This document shows positions 1 through 8,041 of a stretch of DNA of 64,000 nt, in pieces; within the stretch, counting starts at the first letter, position 1, and each line of letters starts with the position of its first letter. Below the pieces are notes generated by a model. It was given only the letters and a program-made list of their open reading frames with translations, was not told the origin of the DNA and did no database searches. The stretch comes from Microvirga sp. VF16 (GTDB lineage Bacteria; Pseudomonadota; Alphaproteobacteria; Rhizobiales; Beijerinckiaceae): NCBI RefSeq assembly GCF_016864375.1, contig NZ_CP069355.1, positions 558,001-622,000 of the forward strand, read 5' to 3'. Made by a program: the position numbers and the translations under genes.

Positions 1-561
1 TATTAGAAGTTTAAGCGGGGCAATATCGGAGCGATGAACCCATGCACTTATTAGCGCGGTGACGTTTTCGTGGCTGTCAACCAATGTATAGAAGTTGAGA
101 TCCGGATGAGTCGCAGCGCAGTCGAGGGCAATTGCGATATTGCCGTCACCTACCAGTTGATTAGCAAGAATCACCCGGCGAATGCCGATAGCGGCAAAAA
201 GCGCCAGTTGCTGCGCGGTAGCGGCCGTCAAACCCCAGACACCGTCCTCCATCTGCATACGAAACAGTTCCGGTGCTAGCGAAGTCTTGCCATGAGGTGC
301 GAGATCTACGCCCGCGCTCTTCAAATACTCCGCCATCCAAGTGCGGTTACGCATCATCGCTGTTTCCCGCAACAACGCCACGGGCAACGGCAACCGCCTA
401 TCTCCCAGAAAGAATCCCGCCTGCCCTACATCTGCAAATTTACCGGCGAACGAAGCAGGTATTCCCTTGCATAAAATCCCGGGAGACTCCTGTCCGAGTT
501 GCTCCAGTGTATGCGCCATGACCGAGGAGTCATAGGGCTGGGAACTTAGGGATATGGACAT
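1..561 (-). CDS. Partial PLP-dependent amino-acid deaminase / D-threonine-aldolase-like protein
   Basis: Reading the minus strand from the ATG at 561 gives 187 uninterrupted codons that run off the left edge, so only the N-terminal part is present. The segment MARG-like start MSISLSSQPYDSS is followed by a region typical of the alanine-racemase-fold D-serine deaminase/D-threonine aldolase family: an APHGKTSLAPEL block whose Lys is the expected PLP Schiff-base residue, then WGLTAATAQQ and IRRVILANQLVG. The family cleaves or deaminates D-amino acids in the cytoplasm. A weak Shine-Dalgarno (AAGAGA) precedes the ATG. It is divergent from an amino-acid importer starting at 972, which suggests uptake plus breakdown of one amino acid (inference). 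The family call is firm, the substrate is unknown. Confidence 0.85.
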   Translation of the reverse strand, partial: MSISLSSQPYDSSVMAHTLEQLGQESPGILCKGIPASFAGKFADVGQAGFFLGDRRLPLPVALLRETAMMRNRTWMAEYLKSAGVDLAPHGKTSLAPELFRMQMEDGVWGLTAATAQQLALFAAIGIRRVILANQLVGDGNIAIALDCAATHPDLNFYTLVDSHENVTALISAWVHRSDIAPLKLLI

Positions 562-971
562 GATACCAATCTCTTTTAGGCCGGGCCGCTATGCCTTGAT
601 ATGCGCCTATCGGACAATGATAAGGCCTGACTTGCTGGAAAGAAAAGCAACATTCTATTTCAGATCTGTTAGCAAGAATTACAGGTCGTGTCGAAGCGCT
701 GCACTCGTATGTGCCCGCTATCTCTGCACGCCTTTAGGTATGTATATGCATGACAGGTCTTTGAATGCGGCTTCAAACTGTAAGTATTATATACATATCT
801 GTAAGAATTTTCAGGTTGTTTGGGCGAGATTTCTGACTGATTGTTTCCTGATCGGCTGCCCGGATAATCAAAAGCACAGGCCCAAGATTTAGGAAGCAAG
901 CGGCCAAAAAGCAGAAAAAATTAAGGTGCAGCGACAACCTTCAAGCCATTGTGAAATAAAGGGAGCCAAAA
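562..971. promoter_or_regulatory. Divergent intergenic region, no gene seen
   Basis: This 410-bp A+T-rich stretch separates the deaminase (minus) from the binding-protein gene (plus). Short ORFs in it show no protein-like composition. It must hold both promoters. I cannot place -35/-10 boxes with confidence. A good Shine-Dalgarno (GGGAG) lies just before 972. Confidence 0.5.
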
Positions 972-1769
972 ATGAATCGTATGCTGAAGACAGTTCTCGC
1001 TATTATGCTTTTGTCGGGAGCTTCAAATGCACAGGAGGCGAGTACTAAGTCCTTGCGTGTTGGCAGCGACATCACGTCTCCTCCATACATTTTCTTTGAT
1101 AACAGCAAAAAGCCCGCGGGATTCGACGCAGAATTTATGGAAGCACTCGCAAAGGCAGGCAATTTCAAGCTGGAATTTCTTGATACTCGTTTCGAGAACC
1201 TTATTCTTGGTCTTAGCGCTAACAAGTTTGATGTCATTGCGTCGTCAATGTTCATCAAACCGGAACGCGCGAAGCAGATCGACTTTATACCTTATGCGAA
1301 TGCTGGTCTCGGCATCGCTTCCGTCGCAGCGGCGGAGTTCCAGCCGGAGACTGTCGATAAACTCTGCGGTAAGCGCGTCGGGTTGATTAAGGGAGCGGCT
1401 TATCGCGACACTATCCAGAAGATTTGTGCGGAAAAGGGCGAGGGCGTTGACATTCGTGAGTACCCGACCTCGGCTGAAGCAACGCAGGCGCTGCTCTCTG
1501 GGAATGTCGATGCCCAAGCAGATGATGCCGCTGTGCTCAAGGTTGCCGTTGATAAGACTAACGGCCGTGTGAAGATCAGCAGCAAGGAAGTTCTATTTCC
1601 AGTGGTCTTGGGGCTAGGTGTCTCCAAACAGCATCCTGAGATCAAAGGTACACTGGAGCAGGCGTTCGAGACTATCAAGAGTAACGGCGTCTATAAGGCA
1701 TTACTTGCGCGTTACAACCTGAGTGCTCCGTCTGAAGCGCAGTTCAAGGCAGCTACAGGGGAGAAGTGA
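972..1769 (+). CDS. Polar amino-acid ABC transporter, periplasmic binding protein
   Basis: 265 residues of the SBP_bac_3 (GlnH/HisJ) family. Residues 1-20 form a signal peptide ending near SNAQEAS. The mature protein opens with the family pattern SLRVGSDITSPPYIFF and GFDAEFMEALAK, and contains a typical hinge region near LCGKRVGLIKGAAY. It captures an amino acid or opine in the periplasm and delivers it to the membrane complex encoded just downstream. The start follows a GGGAG ribosome site. A stable hairpin follows the gene before the permease-ATPase, as is common for highly expressed binding proteins. The substrate cannot be read from sequence; the adjacent deaminase-like gene hints at an amino acid (inference). 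Confidence 0.9.
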   Translation: MNRMLKTVLAIMLLSGASNAQEASTKSLRVGSDITSPPYIFFDNSKKPAGFDAEFMEALAKAGNFKLEFLDTRFENLILGLSANKFDVIASSMFIKPERAKQIDFIPYANAGLGIASVAAAEFQPETVDKLCGKRVGLIKGAAYRDTIQKICAEKGEGVDIREYPTSAEATQALLSGNVDAQADDAAVLKVAVDKTNGRVKISSKEVLFPVVLGLGVSKQHPEIKGTLEQAFETIKSNGVYKALLARYNLSAPSEAQFKAATGEK

Positions 1770-1782
1770 TCTGCTGCTCCTC

Positions 1783-1811
1783 ATACGGCCTGCCAATCTG
1801 GCGGGCCGTAT
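1783..1811 (+). promoter_or_regulatory. Intercistronic hairpin between binding protein and permease-ATPase
   Basis: Arms 1783-1795 (ATACGGCCTGCCA) and 1799-1811 (TGGCGGGCCGTAT) pair over 13 positions with one T-G wobble around a 3-nt loop. No T-run follows, so it is probably an mRNA stabiliser or partial attenuator giving more binding protein than membrane protein, as known for mal and his transport operons (analogy). Confidence 0.7.
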
Positions 1812-1872
1812 AGCCCTGACTGGTCGTATTGGGAATAGAGTCAACAAATTAACTGCGAAGGTAAGCATTTGA

Positions 1873-3384
1873 ATGGGCGCCATCGATTGGTATTATGTCT
1901 TAGACCTGATCTTGGACGCCGACTTCTGGCGAGCAAGTGCTATGGTCGTCGTTCTTTCAGTGCTGACCTGGAGCGCAGGGCTAGTTCTCGGTCTGGGTGT
2001 CGCTCTGTGTAAGGATTCTCCGGTTCGTGTAGTCAGGACTGGCGCCGAGATCTATGTCTGGTTTTTCCGAAGCTTACCTTTGCTCGTGCTGCTTATATTC
2101 GTTTACAACCTGCCGCAGCTCTGGCCGCAAGCCGGCCCCATGCTTTCGAACCCATTTACCTCGGGCCTGATTGCTCTCATCATCAGCGAAACCGCCTATA
2201 TCGCCGAGATCCATCGCGGTGGGTTGCTCGGCGTCCCGAAAGGGCAGCATGAGGCAGGACACGCGTTAGGAATCCGCTTTTTAGGGCGGCTGCGCCTAAT
2301 CATTGTCCCACAGGCCTTTCGCATTGCCCTGCCAAGCCTTTCTAACGAGTTTATCACTATCGTTAAGCTCACGTCGTTGGTCTCTGTGATCTCGCTTAAC
2401 GAGATCCTGATGGTCGGCCAGCGCCTCTATACTCAGAACTTCAAGGTTATTGACACGCTCATTGTAGTGGCCCTCTTCTACGTAATGATCGTGTCGGCTT
2501 TCAACGCACTGCTTTCAATTCTCGAGCGAAGGCTGGATGTATCGCGCACTAACCAGAGTACCGTCGATTCTGCACTACCCTCACAAGTCACCTCGTTATC
2601 CAAGGTAGAGCGTACTCCGCTTAGCCCTCATGCACCTGCCGTAGTCTCAATCGACCGTGTGTCGAAATCGTTCGGTGCAAAGCACGTATTGCGCGATGTC
2701 TCGCTGCAGGTGCGCGAGGGTGAGGTCGTATCGATCATAGGCCCATCAGGTTCGGGCAAGACGACTCTCATCCGGACCGTCAACATGCTTCAAGATATCG
2801 ACGCAGGCGCGATTAGGCTTTACGGGAAGGACTGGATCAAGGCATTTGAAGGCAAGTCTTGGCGTGCAGCAGATTTTGACAGGCGTATTACGGAAATCGG
2901 AATGGTGTTCCAAAGCTTCAATCTTTTCCCGCACTTGAGCGTACTTGAGAATGTGATGCTTGCGCCTCAATACCACAAACGCGGTGGTCGAGTTAAGTTG
3001 AAGGAGAAGGCGATGGCTGCGCTTCGCCGCGTGGAGATGCAGGCTCACGCACTGAAGTACCCTCACCAGCTCTCTGGGGGGCAACAACAGCGTGTCGCAA
3101 TCGCTCGGGCAATAGCGATGGAGCCGCGCATCATGTTATTTGACGAGCCGACCTCAGCGTTGGATCCGGAACTGGTGAACGAAGTTTTGCGGACGATCGA
3201 GAGTCTAGCTGCTGACGGAATGACGATGATCATCGTCACTCATGAAATGCGCTTCGCTCGCCGTATATCAGATCGGATCGTATTTATGGAGAATGGTGTC
3301 ATCGAAGCGGACGATTCCCCTGAAGCCCTATTTGCTGCCAAAGAGAACCGGGTAGCGACCTTCCTCCTTCAATCTATGCATTAG
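1873..3384 (+). CDS. Fused permease-ATPase of a polar amino-acid ABC transporter
   Basis: 503 residues joining two subunits usually encoded separately. Residues about 1-225 are a HisM/GlnP-type permease with several membrane spans and an EAA-type loop (GQHEAGHALGIRFLGRLRLI region). Residues about 255-503 are a GlnQ-type ATPase: Walker A GPSGSGKTTLIR, Q-loop VFQSFNLFPH, signature LSGGQQQRVAIARAIA, Walker B MLFDEPTSALDPE and switch His in VTHEM. A 30-residue polar linker joins them. With the binding protein upstream it forms a complete importer from two genes, presumably as a homodimer. There is no internal stop or frameshift, so the fusion is real unless the assembly is wrong. Start ATG 1873 follows a GAAGG site. 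Confidence 0.92.
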   Translation: MGAIDWYYVLDLILDADFWRASAMVVVLSVLTWSAGLVLGLGVALCKDSPVRVVRTGAEIYVWFFRSLPLLVLLIFVYNLPQLWPQAGPMLSNPFTSGLIALIISETAYIAEIHRGGLLGVPKGQHEAGHALGIRFLGRLRLIIVPQAFRIALPSLSNEFITIVKLTSLVSVISLNEILMVGQRLYTQNFKVIDTLIVVALFYVMIVSAFNALLSILERRLDVSRTNQSTVDSALPSQVTSLSKVERTPLSPHAPAVVSIDRVSKSFGAKHVLRDVSLQVREGEVVSIIGPSGSGKTTLIRTVNMLQDIDAGAIRLYGKDWIKAFEGKSWRAADFDRRITEIGMVFQSFNLFPHLSVLENVMLAPQYHKRGGRVKLKEKAMAALRRVEMQAHALKYPHQLSGGQQQRVAIARAIAMEPRIMLFDEPTSALDPELVNEVLRTIESLAADGMTMIIVTHEMRFARRISDRIVFMENGVIEADDSPEALFAAKENRVATFLLQSMH

Positions 3385-3514
3385 GCACGGCTCAACCGTA
3401 GCTGTTGTTTCCTCATGCGCTATGAAAGCATGGGCGGGCCCATCCGGCATTCGCCACGGCGGAAAGTTTGATCATCTGTCACGATCATCGCAAGCATTTT
3501 GTTGCGGCGTCTAG

Positions 3515-3530
3515 CCCGGTTAATTCACGG
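3515..3530 (+). repeat. Left terminal inverted repeat of the IS1380 element
   Basis: CCCGGTTAATTCACGG matches the inward-read right end at 12 of 16 positions and is preceded immediately by CTAG (3511-3514). Confidence 0.85.
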
Positions 3531-3689
3531 CGGCTCTTTTAAGGTTGGCTGTGCGAGCCTTACTGGTAGGTCTGACCGGATTTCAGGCATGTCCTCCCCG
3601 TCTCCGAGCTGTCTGCTTGGCGGATGAGGGCGGCGGGTTTGTCGGTGGACGGGACAGGGCTCGGGTCAGGGGCGTGTGCGCCCCTTCGA

Positions 3690-5030
3690 TCAGGTGACGA
3701 GGCGTGGTAGACGGCCGATGACCACCCGCAGGATCGTCTGATCGGGGCAGGCGCTCGGCAAGTGCAGTCGGATCTGGGTCTTCAATTCAACCACCCGGGC
3801 AGCGATCTTGATCAGACGCAGCCGCAAGGTGTCGAATTGCGCAACACGCCAGAGCGAGCGCTTCGGCATCATCGCGCGCAGGCCCCACATCAGCCAATAG
3901 GCGCCCGCATGCAGAAACAAACGGAACTGGTTCGCCGTCGCCCGAGGGCAGGACGTGCGGTCGGCCGCCAGGTGGGTTTTCCAGGCCTTAATGTGATTTT
4001 CCGCCGTGCCGCGCCGACAGTAGATCCGCTCATAGAGCGTTCTGGCTTTACCGCCGGCAAGATTGGTGACGATGAACCGCGTGTCGCTGCCCTGCTCGCC
4101 TGCTTCCACACGAGCGATGATACGCTCAACCCGGCTCCAGCTCTCGGCGCCGTCGAAGAACTCCATGAAGCGCCGCACCTTGCCTGTGGTGGGAGCCGCG
4201 GCAAAGCGCGTCTTGGCGCTCGCCTCCAGACCCACGATGTGCCGGCGCAGGGTGGAGGTTGTCGCCACGCCGAGAATGAAGTCGATGCGATTGGCGCGGC
4301 ACCAATCGATCACCAGCGGACCGCAATAATGGCTGTCGGCCCGGATCAGGATGCGGGTGGTGGGCCAATGACCTCGGATGGCTCGGATGAGCCGGCGCAG
4401 ATGAGCCCGGATCTCGCGGCCCTTGGGCCGCCGGGCCGGCCGCAGCACGGCCGTGATGAAGCGACCCTCGCTGTCGAACACGACCATGGGTTGGAAGCCG
4501 TATTCGTCATAATGGGCATTGAACAGGCGCAGTTGCTGGCCGCCGTGAACGGCATCGAAGGTGTCGTCGATGTCGAGTACGATCTGCTTCGGCACCTGTC
4601 GGAACGAGGCGCAGTACAGCTCGATCATCGTGCGTCCCATGCGCAGCAGCGACCGCGCATCGGGCACATTCTCCAGGCGCGAGAGCGTGGGTTGCGAGGC
4701 GAGATGGCGATCCGATGGCAGCACGTCTTGCGCCATCTTGAAGATTGGGTCGGCGCGCAGGCTCGTGGCGTCGTTGCAATCCTCATAACCGGCGGCGATC
4801 ATCAACAGCCGGAAGCGGATCAGATCAGCCAGGCGATGAACGACCTGATCCTGCGATCGTGGGTCATCAATGCACGCGGCGAGCCGCTCGGCGACACCCA
4901 AACGCTTCTCCACCTCGCGCAGGGCGAGAAGGCCAGCATCAGACGACAGCAGGCCGCCGTCGAACCGAGCCACAACGGTTTTGCCGCCAACAGATGACAG
5001 GCCCGGCAGCGGAAGTGTAGAATGGTGCAT
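3690..5030 (-). CDS. IS1380-family transposase
   Basis: 446 residues from the ATG at 5030 (MHHSTLPLPGLSSVGGK); the open frame reaches 5078 but the upstream part lies in the IS leader. It is the DDE transposase of IS1380: a helical N-terminal part (LLALREVEKRLGVAERLA), the catalytic region starting KQIVLDIDDTFDAVHGGQQ with its first Asp, IRADSHYCGPLVIDWC with the second Asp, and a C-terminal segment CRRGTAENHIKAWKTHLA supplying the Glu. Length is full for the family and no frameshift is seen, so it may be active. Confidence 0.95.
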   Translation of the reverse strand: MHHSTLPLPGLSSVGGKTVVARFDGGLLSSDAGLLALREVEKRLGVAERLAACIDDPRSQDQVVHRLADLIRFRLLMIAAGYEDCNDATSLRADPIFKMAQDVLPSDRHLASQPTLSRLENVPDARSLLRMGRTMIELYCASFRQVPKQIVLDIDDTFDAVHGGQQLRLFNAHYDEYGFQPMVVFDSEGRFITAVLRPARRPKGREIRAHLRRLIRAIRGHWPTTRILIRADSHYCGPLVIDWCRANRIDFILGVATTSTLRRHIVGLEASAKTRFAAAPTTGKVRRFMEFFDGAESWSRVERIIARVEAGEQGSDTRFIVTNLAGGKARTLYERIYCRRGTAENHIKAWKTHLAADRTSCPRATANQFRLFLHAGAYWLMWGLRAMMPKRSLWRVAQFDTLRLRLIKIAARVVELKTQIRLHLPSACPDQTILRVVIGRLPRLVT

Positions 5031-5121
5031 GGCGGGTGGGTTCTCCCAGAAACGGCGCGGATCGGCTTCAACAACCAAATCCTAAGTCATCTCAGGGCCT
5101 TGAGCTACGCCCGCCAACCCT

Positions 5122-5137
5122 CCATGAATTTTCCAGG
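5122..5137 (-). repeat. Right terminal inverted repeat of the IS1380 element
   Basis: Read on the minus strand this is CCTGGAAAATTCATGG, resembling other IS1380-family ends. It is followed by the duplicated CTAG (5138-5141). Confidence 0.85.
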
Positions 5138-5338
5138 CTAGCTTTGAGCAGAAATGATCAACGCGGCCCATCTATTCCCATCTGTCATAAATTGATGAAG
5201 ATCATTCACTGTTCTCGATAAAGCATTTGTGATCCCAATTGATGGCAGAGCCGTGTGACCTATCGGAACTTCAAATACGTCAGAGGGGAATGACAAGGTA
5301 GCCACTCGGTTCATGCACATCGGGAATTGGAGGACAAA

Positions 5339-6328
5339 ATGCTTAGAAACTTGATCGCGGCGCTTGTCGCAACTGTCTCAACCGTGCTGGTGACTGTCTC
5401 GCCAGCGCAGGCACAGGCGCGAAATCCGCTCAAAGTAGCGCTAACAACATGGGTTGGTTACGGCCTGCTGCACCTTGCCGATCGCAAGGGACTCTTTAAG
5501 GCCAACGGCGCTGACGTAGAGCTCATTACAGTTCAGGACAAGCCATCTACCGCCGCCGCAATCGCAACTGGCCGCCTTGATGGCTGGGCAACGACAGTTG
5601 ATACTTTCATCTTCTATAATGCACAGAAAATCGGGGCCAAGCAGGTTCTTGCGGTTGACTTCTCTAAGGGCGGTGAAGGGATCATCAGCACGAACGACGT
5701 CAAAGATGTAAAGGACCTCAAGGGGCACTCAATCGGTGCTGAGGAAGGGTCCAGTACCTATTTCTTTCTCCTGAATGTCCTTGCTGACGCTGGTCTCAAG
5801 GTCAGTGACGTCAAGTTGCAGAACATGCGGGCGGGCGATGCAGGTGCAGCGTTTGTTGCCGGGCGTCTTGACGCGGCCGCAACGTGGGATCCTTGGCTGT
5901 CCCAAGCCGGCAAGCGCTCCGGCGGACGCGTCCTCGTTGACACCAAGGCAAAGCCGGGGCTGATCGTTGACACCGTCGCGTTCCGGGCAGACGTGCTCGA
6001 GAAGCGACCCACCGATGTCGCTGGCGTAATCAAGGGCTATTTTGCTGCCTATGATTATTGGAAAGCAAACCCCGAAGAGTCCAACAAGATCATGGCCGAA
6101 GCTCTCGGAACGAAGATTGAGGACTTCAATTCTTCGTTGGCGGGTCTTGAGTTCGTCTCCCGGGAGGCAAACAAGCAGTACTTTGGAACACCCTCCACAC
6201 CTGGTGAAATCGCTGGCGTTATCACGCGCGGAATCGAGTTCTACCGCAACCTCGGGCTTGTTAAGGACGCCATGGATCCGAAAAGCGTCGTTGATGCTGC
6301 GCCGCTCAACAATGTCCTCAAGAATTGA
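5339..6328 (+). CDS. NMT1/TauA-type ABC transporter, periplasmic binding protein
   Basis: 329 residues from ATG 5339, chosen because GGAGG at 5328-5332 sits five bases upstream; an in-frame TTG at 5327 is less likely. A signal peptide ends at about PAQAQA. The mature protein has the nitrate/sulfonate/taurine binding-protein pattern: LTTWVGYGLLHLADRKGLF, then AIATGRLDGWA and a second-lobe AGRLDAAATWDPWL. It is the first gene of an importer with permease 6443-7246 and ATPase 7251-8036. A strong hairpin follows it. The substrate could be a sulfonate, nitrile, aromatic acid or pyrimidine precursor; sequence alone does not decide. The downstream racemase-superfamily enzyme hints at an organic acid (inference). 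Confidence 0.9.
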   Translation: MLRNLIAALVATVSTVLVTVSPAQAQARNPLKVALTTWVGYGLLHLADRKGLFKANGADVELITVQDKPSTAAAIATGRLDGWATTVDTFIFYNAQKIGAKQVLAVDFSKGGEGIISTNDVKDVKDLKGHSIGAEEGSSTYFFLLNVLADAGLKVSDVKLQNMRAGDAGAAFVAGRLDAAATWDPWLSQAGKRSGGRVLVDTKAKPGLIVDTVAFRADVLEKRPTDVAGVIKGYFAAYDYWKANPEESNKIMAEALGTKIEDFNSSLAGLEFVSREANKQYFGTPSTPGEIAGVITRGIEFYRNLGLVKDAMDPKSVVDAAPLNNVLKN

Positions 6329-6383
6329 TCAACCGCGCACACACCTGGAGCAAAGCTGATGACCTCCCACTCCAGCCAGCAAG

Positions 6384-6408
6384 TTGCTACCGCGTTTCGC
6401 GGTAGCAA
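6384..6408 (+). promoter_or_regulatory. Strong intercistronic hairpin between binding protein and permease
   Basis: Two perfect 11-bp arms, TTGCTACCGCG and CGCGGTAGCAA, close a TTT loop. The longest open reading frame of the permease would start upstream at 6359 and translate through this stem. A start at 6443 places it between the genes, where it probably protects the binding-protein mRNA 3' end and lowers permease synthesis. Confidence 0.8.
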
Positions 6409-6442
6409 CAAAGGGCGTCCATCCCCGGTAGAGGCTCACCCA

Positions 6443-7246
6443 ATGTCTTTGTTTAACAACCTCTTTGCCGTGCGACAAACGCTCCCCCGGAAAACGGCGG
6501 CAACACTTTCGCTGACTTTTTTCATTGCGCTCGTTCTACTATGGTCCCTCGCATCCGGGACCGGATGGATTACGGAATTCTTCTTACCGTCACCTTATAC
6601 AGTAGTCACATCTGCATGGCGTCTCTACGTCCACGAGGGCATGCTGGGCGATCTTGCCGTCAGCATTTATCGGGTAGCAATCGGCTTCCTGCTGGCCGCT
6701 GCCATTGCGGTCCCGCTAGGTTTGCTTATGGGATCTCTTCAGTTATTCCGCTCCCTTCTTGAGCCATTCCTAGCCTTTCTCCGTTACATGCCGGCCACAG
6801 CGTTCATCCCACTTCTGGTATTGTGGCTTGGAATTGATGACGCACAGAAGTTCGCGGTCATCTTCATTGGCACATTCTTCACGCTGTGTCTGATGGTAAT
6901 GGCAAGTACACTCACCGTACCGGTTCCGCTGATCGAATCTGCAATGATGCTGGGTGCATCCAAGCGCCAACTCATTACAAAGGTGATCTGGCCGGCCGCA
7001 AAGCCGGCTATCTTTGACAACCTGCGGATCGTGCTAGGTTGGGCTTGGACCTACATTGTGGTGGCAGAGATCGTGGCAGCCTCGAGCGGTGTTGGCTACG
7101 TTATCCTTTCGGCATCCCGCTTTTTGGACACAGGTACGATCTTCGTTGGCATCCTGTCGATCGGGATCGTTGGTCTAGTCAGCGACCTTGCTTTCAACGT
7201 AGCCGCACGCTGGCTCTTCCCCTACATTCAACGCTCCCGCGCTTAA
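6443..7246 (+). CDS. SsuC/TauC-type ABC transporter permease
   Basis: 267 residues from ATG 6443 (MSLFNNLFAVRQTLPRK). I prefer this to the ATG at 6359, since the 28 extra residues would be translated from a 25-bp perfect hairpin region and are unlike permease N-termini; AGAGG lies eight bases upstream. About six membrane spans. The BPD_transp_1 loop reads MLGASKRQLITKVIWPAA, the EAA coupling motif contacting the ATPase. It forms the inner-membrane channel of the importer and ends five bases before the ATPase gene. Confidence 0.9.
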   Translation: MSLFNNLFAVRQTLPRKTAATLSLTFFIALVLLWSLASGTGWITEFFLPSPYTVVTSAWRLYVHEGMLGDLAVSIYRVAIGFLLAAAIAVPLGLLMGSLQLFRSLLEPFLAFLRYMPATAFIPLLVLWLGIDDAQKFAVIFIGTFFTLCLMVMASTLTVPVPLIESAMMLGASKRQLITKVIWPAAKPAIFDNLRIVLGWAWTYIVVAEIVAASSGVGYVILSASRFLDTGTIFVGILSIGIVGLVSDLAFNVAARWLFPYIQRSRA

Positions 7247-7250
7247 GCAA

Positions 7251-8036
7251 ATGAGTTGCACAATGTCCAGTTTAATCGAAGTAAACGCGGTCGCAAAAAC
7301 CTTTTCATCCCAGAACGGATCTGTTCTCGCCCTTGATACCGTATCGCTCGACGTAGCAGAAGGCGAGTTCGTGGTCTTCCTCGGGCCGTCCGGTTGTGGG
7401 AAATCAACGCTACTGCGTATCATTGGCGGTCTTACAAGTTCTTCCAGCGGCTATGTGAGAATTGGAGGCCGGAACATTGCGGGTCCAGATCCGGCTGTAG
7501 GCATGGTGTTCCAGTCTTACACTTCGTTTCCATGGCTTACCGTTGAAGATAACGTCGCATTTGGTCTTGAGCTTTCTGGGTCATCGAAGGCTGGTCGGCA
7601 GCGCCGGGCAACGGAGATCTTGGGGCGGGTTGGACTGACCAAATTCGCAAGGGTCTATCCATCACAGCTATCGGGAGGCATGCAACAACGTGTTGCCATC
7701 GCCCGAACGCTTGCACTTAACCCGAAGGTGCTCCTGATGGACGAGCCCTTCGGTGCGCTCGACGCTTTGACGCGGGTCGAAATGCAGTCCTTCCTGGTTG
7801 ATCTTTGGATGCAGGAGAGAAAGACCGTGGTTTTCGTCACGCATGACATCGATGAAGCAATCCTACTCGGTGATCGGATCGTAGTTTTGTCGCCTCATCC
7901 CGGCCGGATCTCGGAAATTGTGGATGTTCCTATTCCGCGTCCTCGTACCATTGAGATGACGGAGGAGCCCGAGTTCGTGCGCATGCGTCATCGCCTTCGA
8001 ACCAAGATTTTCCAGATGGCTTCGGCAGCGGCCTAG
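7251..8036 (+). CDS. SsuB/TauB-type ABC transporter ATPase
   Basis: 261 residues. Walker A GPSGCGKSTLLR, Q-loop MVFQSYTSFPWLT, signature LSGGMQQRVAIARTLA, Walker B LLMDEPFGALDA and switch VTHDIDEAILLGDR are all intact and typical of the nitrate/taurine group. An in-frame ATG at 7263 (MSSLIEVNA) is an equally plausible start. Convergent with the LysR gene, whose stop lies five bases away, so the two units meet with almost no terminator space. Confidence 0.92.
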   Translation: MSCTMSSLIEVNAVAKTFSSQNGSVLALDTVSLDVAEGEFVVFLGPSGCGKSTLLRIIGGLTSSSSGYVRIGGRNIAGPDPAVGMVFQSYTSFPWLTVEDNVAFGLELSGSSKAGRQRRATEILGRVGLTKFARVYPSQLSGGMQQRVAIARTLALNPKVLLMDEPFGALDALTRVEMQSFLVDLWMQERKTVVFVTHDIDEAILLGDRIVVLSPHPGRISEIVDVPIPRPRTIEMTEEPEFVRMRHRLRTKIFQMASAAA

Positions 8037-8041
8037 CGAGG

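Larger units (their letters stand above)
3515..5137 (-). mobile_element. Complete IS1380-family insertion sequence
   Basis: A 1623-bp element with one transposase gene on the minus strand. The ends are imperfect inverted repeats: left CCCGGTTAATTCACGG (3515-3530), right end read inward CCTGGAAAATTCATGG. They are flanked directly by the 4-bp repeat CTAG at 3511-3514 and 5138-5141, a target duplication of the size known for IS1380. Intact ends, duplication and ORF indicate a fairly recent insertion. It lies between two ABC-transporter loci and interrupts no recognisable gene. Confidence 0.93.

Noticed and set aside
3762..4997. 411-codon plus-strand frame inside the IS element
   Set aside because: Antisense to the IS1380 transposase; no protein-like features.
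6359..6442. Upstream start for the TauC-type permease
   Set aside because: The extra codons run through a perfect 11-bp-arm hairpin and do not resemble permease N-termini.
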